This document shows, piece after piece, positions 1 to 7,845 of a stretch of 64,000 bases of DNA (position 1 is its first letter; each line of letters opens with the position of its first letter). Location of the stretch: contig CANQTL010000011.1 of assembly GCA_947626775.1 (NCBI GenBank), forward strand, positions 1-64,000, in the 5' to 3' direction. This DNA is from an uncultured Lachnospiraceae bacterium. GTDB taxonomy: Bacteria; Bacillota; Clostridia; Lachnospirales; Lachnospiraceae. The notes below the pieces were generated by a model, which did not search any database, was not told where the DNA came from, and saw only the letters and a program-made list of their open reading frames with translations. Both the position numbers and the translations under genes were made by a program.

Positions 1-249
1 GTTTATGCCATTTTTATTGGCTAAAGTATTGATTTTTCAAGGTTCATCACACCAAATGGTGTGGGAAGTTTGAGTTAGTTATTTTGCGACACTCCCTTTT
101 TGCGTATGTTGCCATAATTGTAAAAAAATGTTGAAAAGTCTGCTGACAGCATACCAATTTCGAAAATAAATATAGTATAATGAATGCGTTCGGATGTCGG
201 TTATGCTAGGAGAACACAATATAAAATCAACAATAACGGGGTGTTTTAG
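1..249 (+). promoter_or_regulatory. Leader region of the GTPase/HerA operon
   Basis: No gene is visible here. A TATAAT -10 box lies at 176-181 (within TATAGTATAATG) and is the most likely promoter of the downstream operon, but no good -35 box is present at 17 bp. A short perfect inverted repeat, CACACCA-AA-TGGTGTG, is at 48-63; its loop is too short for a normal terminator, so it may be an operator. The sequence left of it may contain the end of an upstream unit outside the window. Confidence 0.45.
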
Positions 250-1095
250 ATGAGAAGAAACGCTATTAAAATTGTTTGTGATCCATATAATAATCAGATC
301 TCATATTTCTTTATGAATGAAAAAGACACATGGCAAGTGCTCTCTGGAGATTCACCTCTGTCACGCCAGTATTATACGAATACAACGATGAAAGAGCGCG
401 CGGAAGAAATTGCGAAAAAAATAGATGAGGTGTATAACCGCGGTAATAGGGGATTGGATATTTTATTTGAGGGTACAACACAAAGCTATGACTATATAAA
501 GGGAGCTTTCGGATATTACCTTCCGGACAGGGATATTGTTTGCTCTATGGGAGTGACTAAAATAGCCGTGCTTGGCAAAACAGGTACTGGAAAGTCCGTC
601 CTTATAGAAGGAATGGAGAAGTTGCAGGGATACAAGTATTCTGTTAATAAGTCCCCGAAATACTTACTCTATAGTGATGAAGGAAATCATGCTGAGTGGT
701 ACGAAGTTAAAGGGATCGATCTCGGAATTGAAAATGTTAATGAGGCTTATCAAACCGTCGCAGAACTGGCCGGAAAGGGGTTATCCGCCATTGTTTATTG
801 TATAAGCGCTGCCAGGAGAAAATTGGAACAAATAGAACTGGATTTTGTCAGGAAAATGGTTGCAGAATACCCATCCACAACATTTCTCATAGCGCTTACA
901 ATGAGCATCGGAACCGATACGGGATCAATGGTTAATGAAATAGAGAAACTGACAGATCAGGTCAGAGTCATACCAATATTGGCTAAAGAGTACGTGTTCG
1001 ATATAACAGATGAAAATACCGGGGAAGAAAAAGAATTTGTCAAGAAACCTTTTGGACTGGATACCCTTTCAAAATACGTCTTTGAGAGGAGATGA
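250..1095 (+). CDS. P-loop GTPase-like protein, degenerate
   Basis: A 281-residue protein with a clear Walker A/G1 motif GKTGTGKS near residues 108-115, in a fold shared with the next two genes (compare the later segments VYCIS... and ILAKEYVF with VWFCV... and VLAKEYPI). The usual DTVGL G3 motif of its neighbours is replaced by GIDLGIENV, and no NKxD-type G4 motif is seen, so it may bind nucleotide without hydrolysing it. The N-terminal 95 residues precede the P-loop and are not recognised. The start codon has only a weak ribosome site. The gene overlaps the next by four bases (ATGA), which implies translational coupling. Family identity beyond P-loop GTPase-like is uncertain. Confidence 0.75.
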   Translation: MRRNAIKIVCDPYNNQISYFFMNEKDTWQVLSGDSPLSRQYYTNTTMKERAEEIAKKIDEVYNRGNRGLDILFEGTTQSYDYIKGAFGYYLPDRDIVCSMGVTKIAVLGKTGTGKSVLIEGMEKLQGYKYSVNKSPKYLLYSDEGNHAEWYEVKGIDLGIENVNEAYQTVAELAGKGLSAIVYCISAARRKLEQIELDFVRKMVAEYPSTTFLIALTMSIGTDTGSMVNEIEKLTDQVRVIPILAKEYVFDITDENTGEEKEFVKKPFGLDTLSKYVFERR

Positions 1096-1097
1096 AG

Positions 1098-2150
1098 ATG
1101 CGTACTGTAGATATTATTGTAATGGGGAAAACCGGCGCCGGGAAAAGCACTCTGATCAATGCGGTACTTGGAGAAGAGCTGGCTCCCACAGGTACCGGGC
1201 AGGCAGTTACAAGAGAAAACAAAATATACAAAAAAGAAATGATGCTGCCTACAGGCGAGTATGAAGCGGGCAAGTATGGAATGGTGCTGGCTACTCTTTC
1301 TATGTATGATACCGTAGGATTGGAGATAGATCGAACAATAACGAACCGTACGCTTGAAGAAATCAGGAATCATATGCAGGAAGCAAAAAGGACGCTGCGT
1401 ATTGATGATATCAGTATGGTGTGGTTTTGCGTAAACGAGTTAAGTAAGCGGTTTGAATCATATGAGATAGAGCTGATAAAAAAGCTGTCGATAGACTATG
1501 AGATTCCATTTGTTGTTGTACTGACACAAAGTATTTCAAAGAAGAAAGGGGATCTGGAATTACAGATAGAAAAAGATCTTCCTGATGTGCCATTGGCCAA
1601 GGTGCTTGCAAAAGAGTATCCGATAGATGATGAGATTTCAGTGCCGGCAAAGGGGGTTGAAGAGTTACTTCGTAAGAGTATAAAAGATTATCAGGGCCGC
1701 AAAGTCAGGATACTGGAAGATAAAATCAATCAGTTGGTTTACAGGCGAAGCGAACGCATTGGGGAAATTGAGGCAAAGGGGAACAGATGCATAAAAAAGC
1801 GCTCTTCGGCAGCAGCGAAGGTAGGGGTCCTTCCCGTTGGATGTATACCGGCTGTACATGGGATATGTATAAAGATGTTGGCGGATTTGAATGAGATAGC
1901 TGGTATCAAAAGGGATCAGGCGCTTGCTTCAGAAATTTTTGTAAATGCAGTTGTAGGTGTTATAGCTACTCCACTTATGGCCGTGCCATGGCTAAGCGAA
2001 AGGGTAGCAAGCGCTTATGTGGAAACTGTGGGAGAAAGTTACCTAAAGGCGCTAATAGAGGTCATAGGTCGCTCAACAGACAGAGAGCTGCAGGACAACG
2101 ATCTTATGATTAAACGAATCAAGGAAGAATTGAAAAAATTAAAAAAATAA
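1098..2150 (+). CDS. GTPase with hydrophobic C-terminal domain
   Basis: A 350-residue GTPase. G1 is GKTGAGKST near residue 10, and a G3-type DTVGLE motif follows in YDTVGLEID. The position normally held by NKxD reads VVLTQS, a TQ-type G4 variant that the next gene also has. The C-terminal 140 residues contain a helical hydrophobic stretch (VGVLPVGCIPAVHGIC and VVGVIATPLMAVPWL) like the DUF697/YcjF-type tails of membrane-associated GTPases; this is a likeness, not a proven family match. I prefer the ATG at 1098 because AGAGGAG ends six bases before it; an ATG at 1092 is also in frame and overlaps the stop of the previous gene. It is the second of three tandem GTPases in this operon. Confidence 0.8.
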   Translation: MRTVDIIVMGKTGAGKSTLINAVLGEELAPTGTGQAVTRENKIYKKEMMLPTGEYEAGKYGMVLATLSMYDTVGLEIDRTITNRTLEEIRNHMQEAKRTLRIDDISMVWFCVNELSKRFESYEIELIKKLSIDYEIPFVVVLTQSISKKKGDLELQIEKDLPDVPLAKVLAKEYPIDDEISVPAKGVEELLRKSIKDYQGRKVRILEDKINQLVYRRSERIGEIEAKGNRCIKKRSSAAAKVGVLPVGCIPAVHGICIKMLADLNEIAGIKRDQALASEIFVNAVVGVIATPLMAVPWLSERVASAYVETVGESYLKALIEVIGRSTDRELQDNDLMIKRIKEELKKLKK

Positions 2151-2165
2151 CAGGAGGTTACTTAA

Positions 2166-3380
2166 ATGGCTGGGATGACTGGAGAGGAAAAATTAAGGCG
2201 GCAGCAGGAGGAACTGGACGAAAAACTGAGTACGCTCTCGGAAGAAGGGTTGCCGACAGCAAACATTATTGTTGCGGGCATTACAGGAGCCGGCAAAAGT
2301 ACTTTGATAAATGCGGTATTTGGCTCGGAATTAGCAAAAACGGGGATTGGCAGCCCCGTAACGGAAAACATCAATGAATATCATAATGACGATATCCCTG
2401 TTCGTATCTGGGATACAGTAGGGTTGGAACTGGATTCAGAAAAGACCGCGAGGTCTATTGCATCAATCAAGGAGACTGTCGCTCAGAAGGCCTCGGCAGA
2501 GGATCAGTTTGACAGGATACATGCTGTTTGGTATTGTGTCGGTTTTCCAAGCAGACGGTATCAGGATTCCGAGGTGGCGTTTGTTAAGGAACTGCACTCT
2601 ATGCATTTACCCTTCATCATTGTATTGACTCAATGCTGGGGCAGAAAGGAAGAAATAACAGAATTTGAGAATAAAATCAAAGAGAAAAACAGACAACATG
2701 GACTGGGCGACATTAATATTATTCGCGTTCTTGCAACGGATTATAAGATTGAAATTGATGAAGATACCGTCGTTACCAAACCTGCGGTTGGATTAGATGC
2801 TTTGGTGGAGGAAACTCTTAGCCGGCTGCCGGAATTCATCAAGAGCGGCTTTGTTGCTGCTCAGCGTGTAAGCAGGGGGCAAAAGAGGGAGCAGTGTGAG
2901 AATATTATTTATGAATATGCTAAGGAGGCTCAGTACGGTCGGTGGGATAACATTCCGCTTGTCAAAGTTTTTACTACGGACAGAAAAATAATGGCGATGT
3001 TTGGGAAGATTGGACGAATGTATAACACCATTCTCTCAGAAGAGAGCGTCAACAAGATTATGAAGGAGTCCGGAGTAGACTTTTCGAATAACTTTTGGGG
3101 ATTAATAATGCCATTTGATCTCGTAGGCTACAGCGACAAAATCAGTAATCTTTTGAGCGAGAAAAAAAAGGATGGTTTTGCTGTAAAAGTAGAAGATATT
3201 CCGAAGAATAACAGAGCGGCGCGCATGATTGCTTTTTATGGATATATGTTCGTTGATTCTATCGAGGAATTATGGGAAAAGCTTACAGAACAACAACTGA
3301 AAGATGTAGATATGGTAGTTAGAAACCTTATTGGTATCATCAACGACAAATTAAAAGAGCGTAAAGGAAGGAGAAATTGA
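2166..3380 (+). CDS. GTPase, third of three tandem copies
   Basis: A 404-residue GTPase with G1 GITGAGKST near residues 38-46, G3 WDTVGLELD, and a TQ-type G4 (IVLTQCWGRKE) like its upstream neighbour. A segment beginning LATDYKIEID corresponds to LAKEYPIDD in gene two, showing that the three genes are diverged paralogues. The C-terminal 170 residues are helical and not recognised. A strong AGGAGG at 2152-2157 sets the start. It is followed after one base by a tiny membrane-peptide gene and then the HerA-like ATPase, so it most likely works with them. Large dynamin-like or GIMAP-like roles are possible but cannot be decided from sequence alone. Confidence 0.8.
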   Translation: MAGMTGEEKLRRQQEELDEKLSTLSEEGLPTANIIVAGITGAGKSTLINAVFGSELAKTGIGSPVTENINEYHNDDIPVRIWDTVGLELDSEKTARSIASIKETVAQKASAEDQFDRIHAVWYCVGFPSRRYQDSEVAFVKELHSMHLPFIIVLTQCWGRKEEITEFENKIKEKNRQHGLGDINIIRVLATDYKIEIDEDTVVTKPAVGLDALVEETLSRLPEFIKSGFVAAQRVSRGQKREQCENIIYEYAKEAQYGRWDNIPLVKVFTTDRKIMAMFGKIGRMYNTILSEESVNKIMKESGVDFSNNFWGLIMPFDLVGYSDKISNLLSEKKKDGFAVKVEDIPKNNRAARMIAFYGYMFVDSIEELWEKLTEQQLKDVDMVVRNLIGIINDKLKERKGRRN

Positions 3381-3381
3381 A

Positions 3382-3477
3382 ATGAGAAGAACGGTGGATG
3401 AAAATATTCGGTTCGCAATAATAGGCATAGCGGCGCTGGCTGCAACGATAATCGCTGTCATGCTGGTTAAAAAATAG
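3382..3477 (+). CDS. 31-residue single-pass membrane peptide
   Basis: A short open frame beginning MRRTVDENIRFAI. An AAGGAG ribosome site at 3368-3373 sits eight bases before its ATG, and the gene fits exactly between the third GTPase (stop at 3380) and the HerA-like gene. Residues about 10-28 form one uninterrupted hydrophobic helix (FAIIGIAALAATIIAVMLV) bounded by arginines in front and KK behind, so it should cross the membrane once. The tight placement and ribosome site make it a real gene rather than a chance frame. Function is unknown; a membrane anchor or small subunit for the GTPase/ATPase machinery is an inference. Confidence 0.65.
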   Translation: MRRTVDENIRFAIIGIAALAATIIAVMLVKK

Positions 3478-3487
3478 GAGAATGGCC

Positions 3488-6400
3488 ATGGGTATAATAT
3501 ACGATTGGAAAAGAATACTGTTGGAAAAACCTTCCTTGAACTCAAAACAACTTCGTGACATGGATGAAAAAAGATCGGCATATCTGCGTGAAACACTGGG
3601 CATGAGTGATGATAAAATACAGGATGCTATCCGAAAAAATCTGGGGGCAATAGGCATAGAGGTTTATCAGGCATATCTTGATCAGCTGAAAGATTTATAT
3701 GTGCCGATCGCTTCTGTGTCAGAGAACTTTGATGCTGATAATAGAATCCGGTTTTTTGATATAACAAAATGGGTGACAGATTCTGAGGAACAGAGTATAG
3801 ATAAGCTTGTGAATGTGTACCATGTATTAAGCAATGAGAACTGCAATATTGCGCTTATTTATCACAGAACGGCAGATGGATGTAAAATCACGCTGGGGAT
3901 AGTGAATACGGACGAAGATTCGTCGGATCCTTCTATAGCCGATAAGTATTATTGGCGTGTAAAGGGTGCGATAAAAGGGAACTTTCCCGGATCAGATATT
4001 AAAGAAGTTAATGAAAAGAATGAGAACGGCGGCGTTTACGGTATCGGCGTGCCGGATTGTTTGTCGGGCGATAAGACCGGTAAATCTATTGTAGTGGTAT
4101 CAAATGTGGCCTCAGAAAAGTCAGACAATTTTATAAGCCAAAGCATGGAAAAACTATTGGATGGAATTGTTCCGGAAGACGATAGCCAGAGCTACACAGT
4201 GGTACTTTTGGCGAAACCCGTGAATAAACAGCTGGAAACCAAGAACAGATTATATGAGTTGTATTCAGCGTTATCGCCATATTCGGAATGGCAGGCGAGC
4301 CATCAGTACACTCAGTCTGAACTGGAGGGAAGCTCTGCCAGCGCAGGCCTTAATGCAAGTGTAGGCGTAAGCTCTGTTGCAACTGCAAACTTCGGCGCAT
4401 CTTTCGCTCGGGTATCAAATACAATGATGCAGATTGGGAAAAGCGAGGGGAGAACAAGCACATATACGAATTATGGCGTGAAACATACTTTGGACGTTAT
4501 CGAAGAACAGGTAAAGAGGATAGAAGAGAGTTCGGCTTTGGGGATGTGGGAATTTGCGTCCTATATTATCTCTGACAGCCCGGTGATAGCAAATAATGTC
4601 GCTCATATGTATCTTGCATTAACTCAGGGAGAAGAGTCGTTCATTTCAAAGTCTGCAGTAAATTGCTGGGATGGATGTATAGATACCGATGCGGCAAAGA
4701 TCATACTTTCATGCGTACAAAGACTTCAGCATCCTGTATTTGCATTGAAGGCTTCATTGGAAGATGAGTGGCTGATGTATCCGTCCGTAGTTAATGCTGC
4801 GACGCTGCTTTCTGGAAAAGAACTTGCCAAAGCGCTGAATTTTCCCCGGAAATCCGTGAGCGGGCTGCCGGTATTTGAAGTTGTACCGTTTGGCAGGGAA
4901 CCGCATTCGCTGCTGGAGGAAAAGCTGGATGTTGAGATCGGCTGCGGATACCATATGAGAAAGGTGGTTGAAAACCAGAGAATTTCCCTGTCTAAAGAAG
5001 AACTGACGAAACACACCTTTATTACAGGATCTACGGGATCAGGTAAGTCTAATACAATATACAAACTGCTTGAGAAACTGGGAAATGAAGGGATTCGCTT
5101 CCTTGTGGTTGAGCCTGCGAAGGGAGAGTATAAGGAGGCTTTGGGAAATAAGAAAGGGGTGACTACTTATGGAACAAATCCTTTGATCACGGATACGAGA
5201 TTGTTGAGGATGAATCCGTTCCGCTTCCCTAAGCATACCCATGTTCTTGAACATTTGGATCGTCTGGTTGAAATTTTTAATGTATGTTGGCCTATGTATG
5301 CGGCGATGCCTGCAATACTGAAAGATTCTATTGAAAGGGCGTATGTCAAAAGTGGGTGGGATTTAGAGAAATCTGAAAACAGATATGCTGAATATTCCTC
5401 GAAGCTGTTTCCTACTTTTAATGATGTAGTAAGAGAGATTCGGCAGGTGTTGAATGAGAGCGATTATTCAAATGATAACAAAGGGGATTATACAGGCGCT
5501 CTCGTTACAAGGCTTAAGTCGCTCACAAATGGAATAAATGGATTGATCTTTTCGGCGGATGACCTAAAGGACGATGATATATTTGACCGCAATGCCATTG
5601 TAGATTTGAGCAGGATCGGCTCGACAGAGACGAAGTCTCTGATCATGGGGGTTCTGGTGCTTAAACTGCATGAACATCGTATGGAGCAACGGTGTATGGG
5701 CGGCGGGCCTAACGATGAATTAAAACATGTAACTGTACTGGAAGAGGCCCACAATCTTTTGAAAAGAACTTCTGCGGAACAGACTGGCGAAGGGGCAAAT
5801 ATGCTTGGCAAGTCTGTAGAAATGCTGGCTAATTCAATAGCAGAAATGCGTACATATGGCGAAGGATTCATAATAGCGGATCAGTCTCCTGGGTTATTGG
5901 ATATGTCGGTTATTAGAAATACCAATACAAAGATTATTCTTAGATTGCCCGATTTCAGTGATAGAGAATTGGTTGGTAAAGCGTCGGGACTGAATGATAA
6001 CCAGATTATTGAAATAGCGAGACTGGAAAAGGGAGTGGCAGCCATTTCACAGAGTGATTGGCTGGAACCTGTGCTTTGCAAGGTTGATTTGTATACAGGT
6101 AAGGGCGGCGATTTTCCTGTCAATGGCAAAGATGAGCCGCCTGTTAAAAATACCGTTGACAGAAGAGCAGCGGAGCAGTCACTGTTAGAGTGTATCATGA
6201 CAAAGGAAATATATCGCAAGGGGGATCGGGCGGATATACGAAAACTTAAAGACATTGTATTGAGATCCAGCTTGGATACAACTGTAAAATGTGATTTTCT
6301 GGATTATATTACGGCGGGAAAGGAGAATGCAATAGGATCCCTCGGGGCGCTTGTATATGATTTTTTGGATGCGGAAGAGGCAATCAAGGCGTCTGAAAAA

Positions 6401-6592
6401 TATGAGGATATCAATAAGTGGGTTCATTCGGTTGCCGACAAACTATCACCAAGGATAAATGAGTATTCAAAAGACCAGATTGATCGGGTAATGGCTCTTC
6501 TGGTAAACGAGCAGTCTGTGCGGGACGCATCCTATAGCGATATATATGCGAGATTTACAGAAATCTATAAGACGAAGGGAAGGGTGTACTGA
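3488..6592 (+). CDS. HerA/DUF87-family ATPase
   Basis: A 1034-residue ATPase of the HerA/FtsK type. The N-terminal 470 residues are not recognised. The motor domain has Walker A GSTGSGKS at 514-521, Walker B VTVLEEAHNLL with E752/E753, then the typical stretch GFIIADQSPGLL...NTNTKIILRLPDFSDRE. About 180 further residues follow. HerA-like proteins form hexameric rings that pump DNA or, in some families, protein. The ATG at 3488 has AGGAG seven bases upstream and is preferred to the ATG at 3482. The gene overlaps the next one (TGATG), coupling it to a nuclease-like protein. Its neighbours suggest a defence or effector-translocation role rather than archaeal-type DNA-end repair, since no NurA partner is present. 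Confidence 0.85.
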   Translation: MGIIYDWKRILLEKPSLNSKQLRDMDEKRSAYLRETLGMSDDKIQDAIRKNLGAIGIEVYQAYLDQLKDLYVPIASVSENFDADNRIRFFDITKWVTDSEEQSIDKLVNVYHVLSNENCNIALIYHRTADGCKITLGIVNTDEDSSDPSIADKYYWRVKGAIKGNFPGSDIKEVNEKNENGGVYGIGVPDCLSGDKTGKSIVVVSNVASEKSDNFISQSMEKLLDGIVPEDDSQSYTVVLLAKPVNKQLETKNRLYELYSALSPYSEWQASHQYTQSELEGSSASAGLNASVGVSSVATANFGASFARVSNTMMQIGKSEGRTSTYTNYGVKHTLDVIEEQVKRIEESSALGMWEFASYIISDSPVIANNVAHMYLALTQGEESFISKSAVNCWDGCIDTDAAKIILSCVQRLQHPVFALKASLEDEWLMYPSVVNAATLLSGKELAKALNFPRKSVSGLPVFEVVPFGREPHSLLEEKLDVEIGCGYHMRKVVENQRISLSKEELTKHTFITGSTGSGKSNTIYKLLEKLGNEGIRFLVVEPAKGEYKEALGNKKGVTTYGTNPLITDTRLLRMNPFRFPKHTHVLEHLDRLVEIFNVCWPMYAAMPAILKDSIERAYVKSGWDLEKSENRYAEYSSKLFPTFNDVVREIRQVLNESDYSNDNKGDYTGALVTRLKSLTNGINGLIFSADDLKDDDIFDRNAIVDLSRIGSTETKSLIMGVLVLKLHEHRMEQRCMGGGPNDELKHVTVLEEAHNLLKRTSAEQTGEGANMLGKSVEMLANSIAEMRTYGEGFIIADQSPGLLDMSVIRNTNTKIILRLPDFSDRELVGKASGLNDNQIIEIARLEKGVAAISQSDWLEPVLCKVDLYTGKGGDFPVNGKDEPPVKNTVDRRAAEQSLLECIMTKEIYRKGDRADIRKLKDIVLRSSLDTTVKCDFLDYITAGKENAIGSLGALVYDFLDAEEAIKASEKYEDINKWVHSVADKLSPRINEYSKDQIDRVMALLVNEQSVRDASYSDIYARFTEIYKTKGRVY

Positions 6593-7299
6593 TGCCGGAG
6601 GTTGGAGATATAAATGATGTCGGTGAAGTGAAAAGCCCGGAGTCAGGAAACTATAAAGAAATAAAGCCTGAGAATGGGATGACATCTGAAGAAGCTCACT
6701 CCTTTTGGAAGGACGTTTTTAAAGATGAAATGCATGATGAAGGAAGTAATAGTACGGATGAGACGTCAAAAATAGAACAAACAAAACAAAATCCGCATAC
6801 GGAAGTTCATGATGGCGAAACATATTATTACGATGACAACGGAAAGCTATACCGTGTAGGGAAAGATCTGGCACCTAATAGTGAATACGAGATAAATGGG
6901 TATAAATACAAAACCGATGAAAAGGGGCGGATTGTCTCTGCAGAGGGTACACTGCATTTAAAAGATAGGGAAGGGAAACTGCGAATTAGAGATAGTATTG
7001 AAGCTATTGGAAAAGGAGATCAGCGGGATGGCGATGATAGAGGGCACTTGATAGGAGATCAGTTTGATGGATCGAATGGGCTCGAGAATATGATTCCACA
7101 GGATGCTGATGTCAACGAGAAGGATTTTAGGAATTTTGAGAATGAGCTTGCGGGTGCGGTAAAAGAAGGAAAAGAGGTGACGGTAAAGATAGAGCCAATA
7201 TATGAAGGCGATTCAAGACGGCCGGTTGCCATTGGTGTGACATACAGTATAGATGGCAAGGTGAGCGTAAGAGTATTCCCGAATGGGAAGGAGGAATGA
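6592..7299 (+). CDS. DNA/RNA non-specific endonuclease-type toxin
   Basis: A 235-residue protein. The C-terminal 110 residues match the pattern of the Endonuclea_NS_2 class of polymorphic-toxin nucleases found at the tips of LXG/type VII effectors: RDSIEAIG, then DDRGHLIGDQFDGSNGLENMIPQ (the DRGH motif carries the likely catalytic His), then a strand-rich end with VTYSIDGK. The N-terminal half is acidic and lysine-rich with no LXG domain, no signal peptide and no membrane helix, which is unusual for a secreted toxin. It is followed by a YezG-like immunity gene. Start is fixed by overlap with the ATPase stop. The family call is from memory of the motif; delivery route is unknown. Confidence 0.75.
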   Translation: MPEVGDINDVGEVKSPESGNYKEIKPENGMTSEEAHSFWKDVFKDEMHDEGSNSTDETSKIEQTKQNPHTEVHDGETYYYDDNGKLYRVGKDLAPNSEYEINGYKYKTDEKGRIVSAEGTLHLKDREGKLRIRDSIEAIGKGDQRDGDDRGHLIGDQFDGSNGLENMIPQDADVNEKDFRNFENELAGAVKEGKEVTVKIEPIYEGDSRRPVAIGVTYSIDGKVSVRVFPNGKEE

Positions 7300-7303
7300 T
7301 CAG

Positions 7304-7681
7304 ATGGAAGAAAAAATATTTCAAACCATATTTGATAAAGTGGTTGACTTCTTGCCTGCCGGATGGATAAATATGGTATTTTTTGCCGGGTATACAACTG
7401 GAAGTTATACAATGAAATTTTATTCGGAGAGTGGAGATAAGAAGTTTATTGACTGCTTTAACATGCCTGGAGTATCAAAGGCATCGCTCATCAAGTTGTT
7501 TATGGAAATTGATAATGACTTGTCTGCACAACGAAAAGAACTTACTCCTGATAAGACATGGACTGTGTTTACGATGAGAGTGGATTCGAATGGTCACATG
7601 AAAACATATTATGATTATGATGACCATTCGGAGGATATGGTAGCTTTCGAAAAGGACTGGGAAGCAAAATATCTGGTATAA
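7304..7681 (+). CDS. YezG/DUF600-like immunity protein
   Basis: A 125-residue protein resembling the YezG (DUF600) family: two short halves, then the signature-like end WTVFTMRVDSNGHMKTYYDY followed by DDHSE and a C-terminal W. Members of this family neutralise nuclease toxins of the LXG/YeeF type by direct binding in the cytoplasm. The ATG at 7304 follows GGGAAGGAGGA, and a longer in-frame start at 7283 lies inside the toxin gene and lacks such a site. The stop of the toxin gene is five bases upstream, the arrangement expected of a toxin-immunity pair. It ends the operon. Confidence 0.75.
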   Translation: MEEKIFQTIFDKVVDFLPAGWINMVFFAGYTTGSYTMKFYSESGDKKFIDCFNMPGVSKASLIKLFMEIDNDLSAQRKELTPDKTWTVFTMRVDSNGHMKTYYDYDDHSEDMVAFEKDWEAKYLV

Positions 7682-7755
7682 AGGGCGGCTAAGCCATGAT
7701 TCGATTTCAGCAGAATCTCGTAAGAAGATGAAGACCCTCCCCCTCCCGCATGGGC

Positions 7756-7783
7756 TTGACAAATCCCCCCGGTATAGTAAAAT
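7756..7783 (+). promoter_or_regulatory. Promoter of leuS
   Basis: TTGACA at 7756-7761 and TAAAAT at 7778-7783 are separated by 16 bases, giving a start site about 55 bases before leuS. The remaining 7682-7755 stretch holds no gene that I can see. I saw no T-box antiterminator, which would need far more leader. Confidence 0.6.
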
Positions 7784-7845
7784 GGTTATGTTCCGCAGAA
7801 TGATGGGAAAATCTCAGGGAAGGCGGACAGAGAGGACAGGTACCG

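Noticed and set aside
48..63. Inverted repeat taken as a terminator
   Set aside because: The loop has only two bases and no T run follows; it fits an operator better, if anything.
250..7681. Standard type VII secretion locus
   Set aside because: No EssC, WXG100 or LXG gene is present; only the nuclease tip and immunity protein resemble that system.
7762..7770. Run of C before leuS as a phase-variation tract
   Set aside because: Only six C and located in promoter spacer; far shorter than the nine-base G tracts.
7682..7845. Possible T-box leader before leuS
   Set aside because: The leader after the promoter is only about 55 bases and holds no specifier or antiterminator structure.
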